A stretch of 8,143 nucleotides of DNA from Dietzia timorensis. GTDB taxonomy: Bacteria > Actinomycetota > Actinomycetes > Mycobacteriales > Mycobacteriaceae. Of the stretch, positions 5,930 to 8,143 are shown one piece after another. The notes beneath the pieces were generated by a model. The model saw nothing but the letters and a program-made list of their open reading frames with translations. It was not told the origin of the DNA and searched no databases. The stretch spans positions 1 through 8,143 of the forward strand of contig NZ_DYXM01000119.1 in assembly GCF_020742175.1 (NCBI RefSeq), read 5' to 3'. Position 1 is the stretch's first letter, and each line of letters starts with the position of its first letter. Both the position numbers and the translations under genes were made by a program.

Positions 5930-8143
5930 GTGCAAGGCATTCCACAGAACTACTTACGTTCCCCGCACGCTGCGCCTTCTCGCACGCTCATCGACGTGTT
6001 CGAGTCGGCTGTTCGTCGGTTCCCCGACGCCGCTTGTATCGATGACGGCGAGCGTGTCCTCACCTACGCCGAGGTGCACGCCCACATCGCCGAGACCGCG
6101 ACTTGGCTCCACGGCCAGGGCGTCGCGCCGGGTGCGCGCGTGGGCATCCACATGCCCTCGGGCTCGGCGAACCTCTACCTCGCGATCCTGTCGACCCTCG
6201 CCGCGGGAGCCGCCTACGTCCCCGTCGACGTCGACGATCCGGCGGAGCGCGCCGAGCTCGTCTTCGGCCAGGCCGGCGTCGCCGCCGTGTTCACCGGAGA
6301 CGGACTGCGCACCACGTCCGGCTCGCACGAGAACAACCCGGGTATGACGTCGGAGGCGCCGCGCCCTCCCCGACCCGACGATGACTGCTGGATAATCTTC
6401 ACCTCGGGCACGACCGGCGTGCCCAAGGGCGTCGCGGTCTCGCACCGCTCAGCTGCCGCGTTCGTGGACGCCGAGGCTCGCCTGTTCCTGCAGGAGCAGC
6501 CGCTGGGCCCGGGCGACCGTGTGCTCGCCGGGCTGTCCGTCGCGTTCGACGCCTCCTGCGAGGAGATGTGGCTCGCGTGGGCGCACGGCGCGTGCCTCGT
6601 CCCCGCTCCGCGGTCGATCGTCAAGAGCGGCCTCGACCTCGGACCGTGGCTCCTCGAGCGCGACATCTCTGTCATCTCCACGGTGCCGACGCTCGCATCG
6701 ATGTGGCCGGATTCGATGCTCACCGGGGTGCGCATGGTCATCCTCGGCGGAGAGGCCTGCCCGCCGGAGCTCGCCGCCCGCCTCGTCGCCGGCGGCCGTC
6801 GCGAGGTGTGGAACACCTACGGGCCCACCGAGGCGACGGTCGTCGCCTGCGCCGCGCAGCTCACCGGCAGCGGCGAGGTCTCCATCGGTCTGCCGCTGGA
6901 CGGCTGGGACCTCGCGGTCGTCGATGGCGCCGGCGAGCCGGTCGCGATCGGCGGGACCGGCGAGCTCGTCATCGGCGGCGTCGGGCTCGCCCGCTATCTC
7001 GATCCTGAGAAGGACGCGGAAAAATACGCGCCGATGCCGAGCCTCGGCTGGGAACGGGCCTACCGATCCGGCGACCTCGTCCGCCTCGAGACCGATGGCC
7101 TCTACTTCGGCGGGCGCGTCGACGACCAGGTGAAGATCGGTGGCCGCCGCATCGAGCTCGGCGAGGTCGACACCGCCGTGTCGGCGCTGCCGGGCGTGCA
7201 CGCGGGTGCGGCGGCGGTGAAGAAGACCGATGCGGGCGCGAGCGTCCTCGTCGCCTACCTCGTCGCCGTCAACCCCGACGCATTCGATCTTCCGGACGCC
7301 GCGGGCCTGCTGCGCGAATCGCTGCCGGCCGGCGTCGTCCCCCGTCTCGCCCTCGTCGACGAACTCCCGACCCGCACCTCCGGCAAGGTCGACCGGGCCG
7401 CGCTGCCGTGGCCGCTGGAGTCGACCTCGGCGCCCGAGACGGAACTCGAGGGCACGCAGGGCTGGGTTGCGGAGATGTGGTCCTCGGCGGTCGGCGCAGA
7501 CGTGTCCGGGTCCGGCGAGGATTTCTTCGCGCTCGGCGGCGGCTCCCTCGCTGCCGCGCACGTCATCACCACCGTGCGCGAGCGCTACCCCGAGGTCACG
7601 GTCGGGGACCTCTACGATCGCCCGAGGCTCGCCGATTTCGCCGATTTCCTCGACGGCCTCGACCCGGTCGCGGAGGTCCAGAAGCGCGACGTCACTCCCG
7701 TTCCGCTCGGCGCGCAGCTGGTGCAACTCGTCCTGCTGCTCCCGCTCGTCACACTCGCCGGGGCGCGCATCGGCACGTGGTTCGCGCTGGGCGCGTGGGT
7801 TGCCGGCGCGCTTGGTGCGGACTGGGCGCCGCAGCTTCCGACGCCCGCACTCGTTGTGCTCGCGCTGATCTTGCTCACCCCGGTCGGCCGCATCGTGCTC
7901 GCCGCCGCGGTGGCGCGGCCGCTCCTGGGTGGCGTTCGGCCCGGCCGATATAAACGCGGCGGCTCGGTGCACCTTCGCCTGTGGTTCGCCGAGCGCTGGG
8001 TCGAGGCATGCGGCGCGGCCGGGATCGGCACCGCAGGCTGGAATCTCGTGTTCGCCTCGCTGCTCGGCGCGAAGATCGGCAAGGGCGTCGACCTGCACAC
8101 CCTGCCCCCGGTCACGGGAATGCTCACGCTTCGCGACCACTGC
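5930..8143 (+). CDS. Pls/PosA-family non-ribosomal peptide synthetase, C-terminal part beyond window
   Basis: This membrane-anchored single-module synthetase activates an amino acid, loads it on a carrier and probably joins it to other units or an acceptor. The family includes the epsilon-poly-lysine synthetase Pls. The window holds 738 residues with no stop; members are about 1,300 long. The adenylation domain (about 10-490) shows FTSGTTGVPKG at 157-167, FDAS at 206-209, NTYGPTE at 295-301, YRSGDL at 378-383, GRVDDQVKIGGR at 395-406 and catalytic K486. A carrier domain follows with LGGGSL and phosphopantetheine Ser539. Membrane segments lie near 596-628 and 640-662, and GAKIGKGVDL at 713-722 begins a hexapeptide-repeat (left-handed beta-helix) part. 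There is no condensation domain before the adenylation domain. GTG 5930 is preferred for its -10 box; ATG 5912 would add six residues. The gene is divergent from pspC. Confidence 0.88.
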   Translation, partial: MQGIPQNYLRSPHAAPSRTLIDVFESAVRRFPDAACIDDGERVLTYAEVHAHIAETATWLHGQGVAPGARVGIHMPSGSANLYLAILSTLAAGAAYVPVDVDDPAERAELVFGQAGVAAVFTGDGLRTTSGSHENNPGMTSEAPRPPRPDDDCWIIFTSGTTGVPKGVAVSHRSAAAFVDAEARLFLQEQPLGPGDRVLAGLSVAFDASCEEMWLAWAHGACLVPAPRSIVKSGLDLGPWLLERDISVISTVPTLASMWPDSMLTGVRMVILGGEACPPELAARLVAGGRREVWNTYGPTEATVVACAAQLTGSGEVSIGLPLDGWDLAVVDGAGEPVAIGGTGELVIGGVGLARYLDPEKDAEKYAPMPSLGWERAYRSGDLVRLETDGLYFGGRVDDQVKIGGRRIELGEVDTAVSALPGVHAGAAAVKKTDAGASVLVAYLVAVNPDAFDLPDAAGLLRESLPAGVVPRLALVDELPTRTSGKVDRAALPWPLESTSAPETELEGTQGWVAEMWSSAVGADVSGSGEDFFALGGGSLAAAHVITTVRERYPEVTVGDLYDRPRLADFADFLDGLDPVAEVQKRDVTPVPLGAQLVQLVLLLPLVTLAGARIGTWFALGAWVAGALGADWAPQLPTPALVVLALILLTPVGRIVLAAAVARPLLGGVRPGRYKRGGSVHLRLWFAERWVEACGAAGIGTAGWNLVFASLLGAKIGKGVDLHTLPPVTGMLTLRDHC

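Noticed and set aside
6449..8140. Long open frame antisense to the peptide synthetase
   Set aside because: Low-complexity acidic and basic composition with no motif, while the plus strand carries all adenylation and carrier motifs in order.

Overview
The window is GC-rich chromosomal DNA from an actinobacterium. It is most likely from the mycolic-acid group (Corynebacterium, Dietzia, Gordonia, Mycobacterium relatives). Three things point there: an hpt-tilS-dacB run divergent from ppa, a layout I know from Mycobacterium tuberculosis (ppa = Rv3628, dacB = Rv3627c, tilS = Rv3625c, hpt = Rv3624c); GTG and TTG starts; and two genes that look leaderless. The genus cannot be fixed from the sequence alone. 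No RNA gene, insertion sequence, prophage or CRISPR array is visible.

Left part (1-3102, minus strand): a co-directional run read dacB, then tilS, then hpt, with hpt cut by the left edge. dacB encodes a penicillin-binding carboxypeptidase of the PBP4/S13 type, tilS the tRNA-Ile lysidine synthetase and hpt the hypoxanthine phosphoribosyltransferase. The M. tuberculosis gene between dacB and tilS (Rv3626c) is missing; only 10 bases separate them here. A 178-base divergent control region (3103-3280) lies between dacB and ppa.

Middle (3281-4576, plus strand): ppa (inorganic pyrophosphatase) ends at a textbook intrinsic terminator. A TetR-family regulator follows, with an apparent leaderless promoter and a 12-bp direct repeat flanking its start. 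A 14-bp inverted repeat straddles the regulator's stop codon, where it meets the convergent crotonase gene.

Right part: a minus-strand pair, pspC (small membrane envelope-stress protein) then a crotonase (4577-5721). The crotonase carries the complete acidic triad of delta3,5-delta2,4-dienoyl-CoA isomerases. Divergent from pspC, and running off the right edge, is a Pls/PosA-type non-ribosomal peptide synthetase: adenylation domain, carrier domain, then membrane segments. It is the least ordinary gene here. Its binding-pocket residues, read by alignment to GrsA, suggest a cationic amino acid substrate.

Overall this is mostly housekeeping: purine salvage, pyrophosphate removal, tRNA modification, peptidoglycan trimming and fatty-acid oxidation. 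The accessory interest lies in the regulator region and the Pls-like synthetase. I see no wholly new system.
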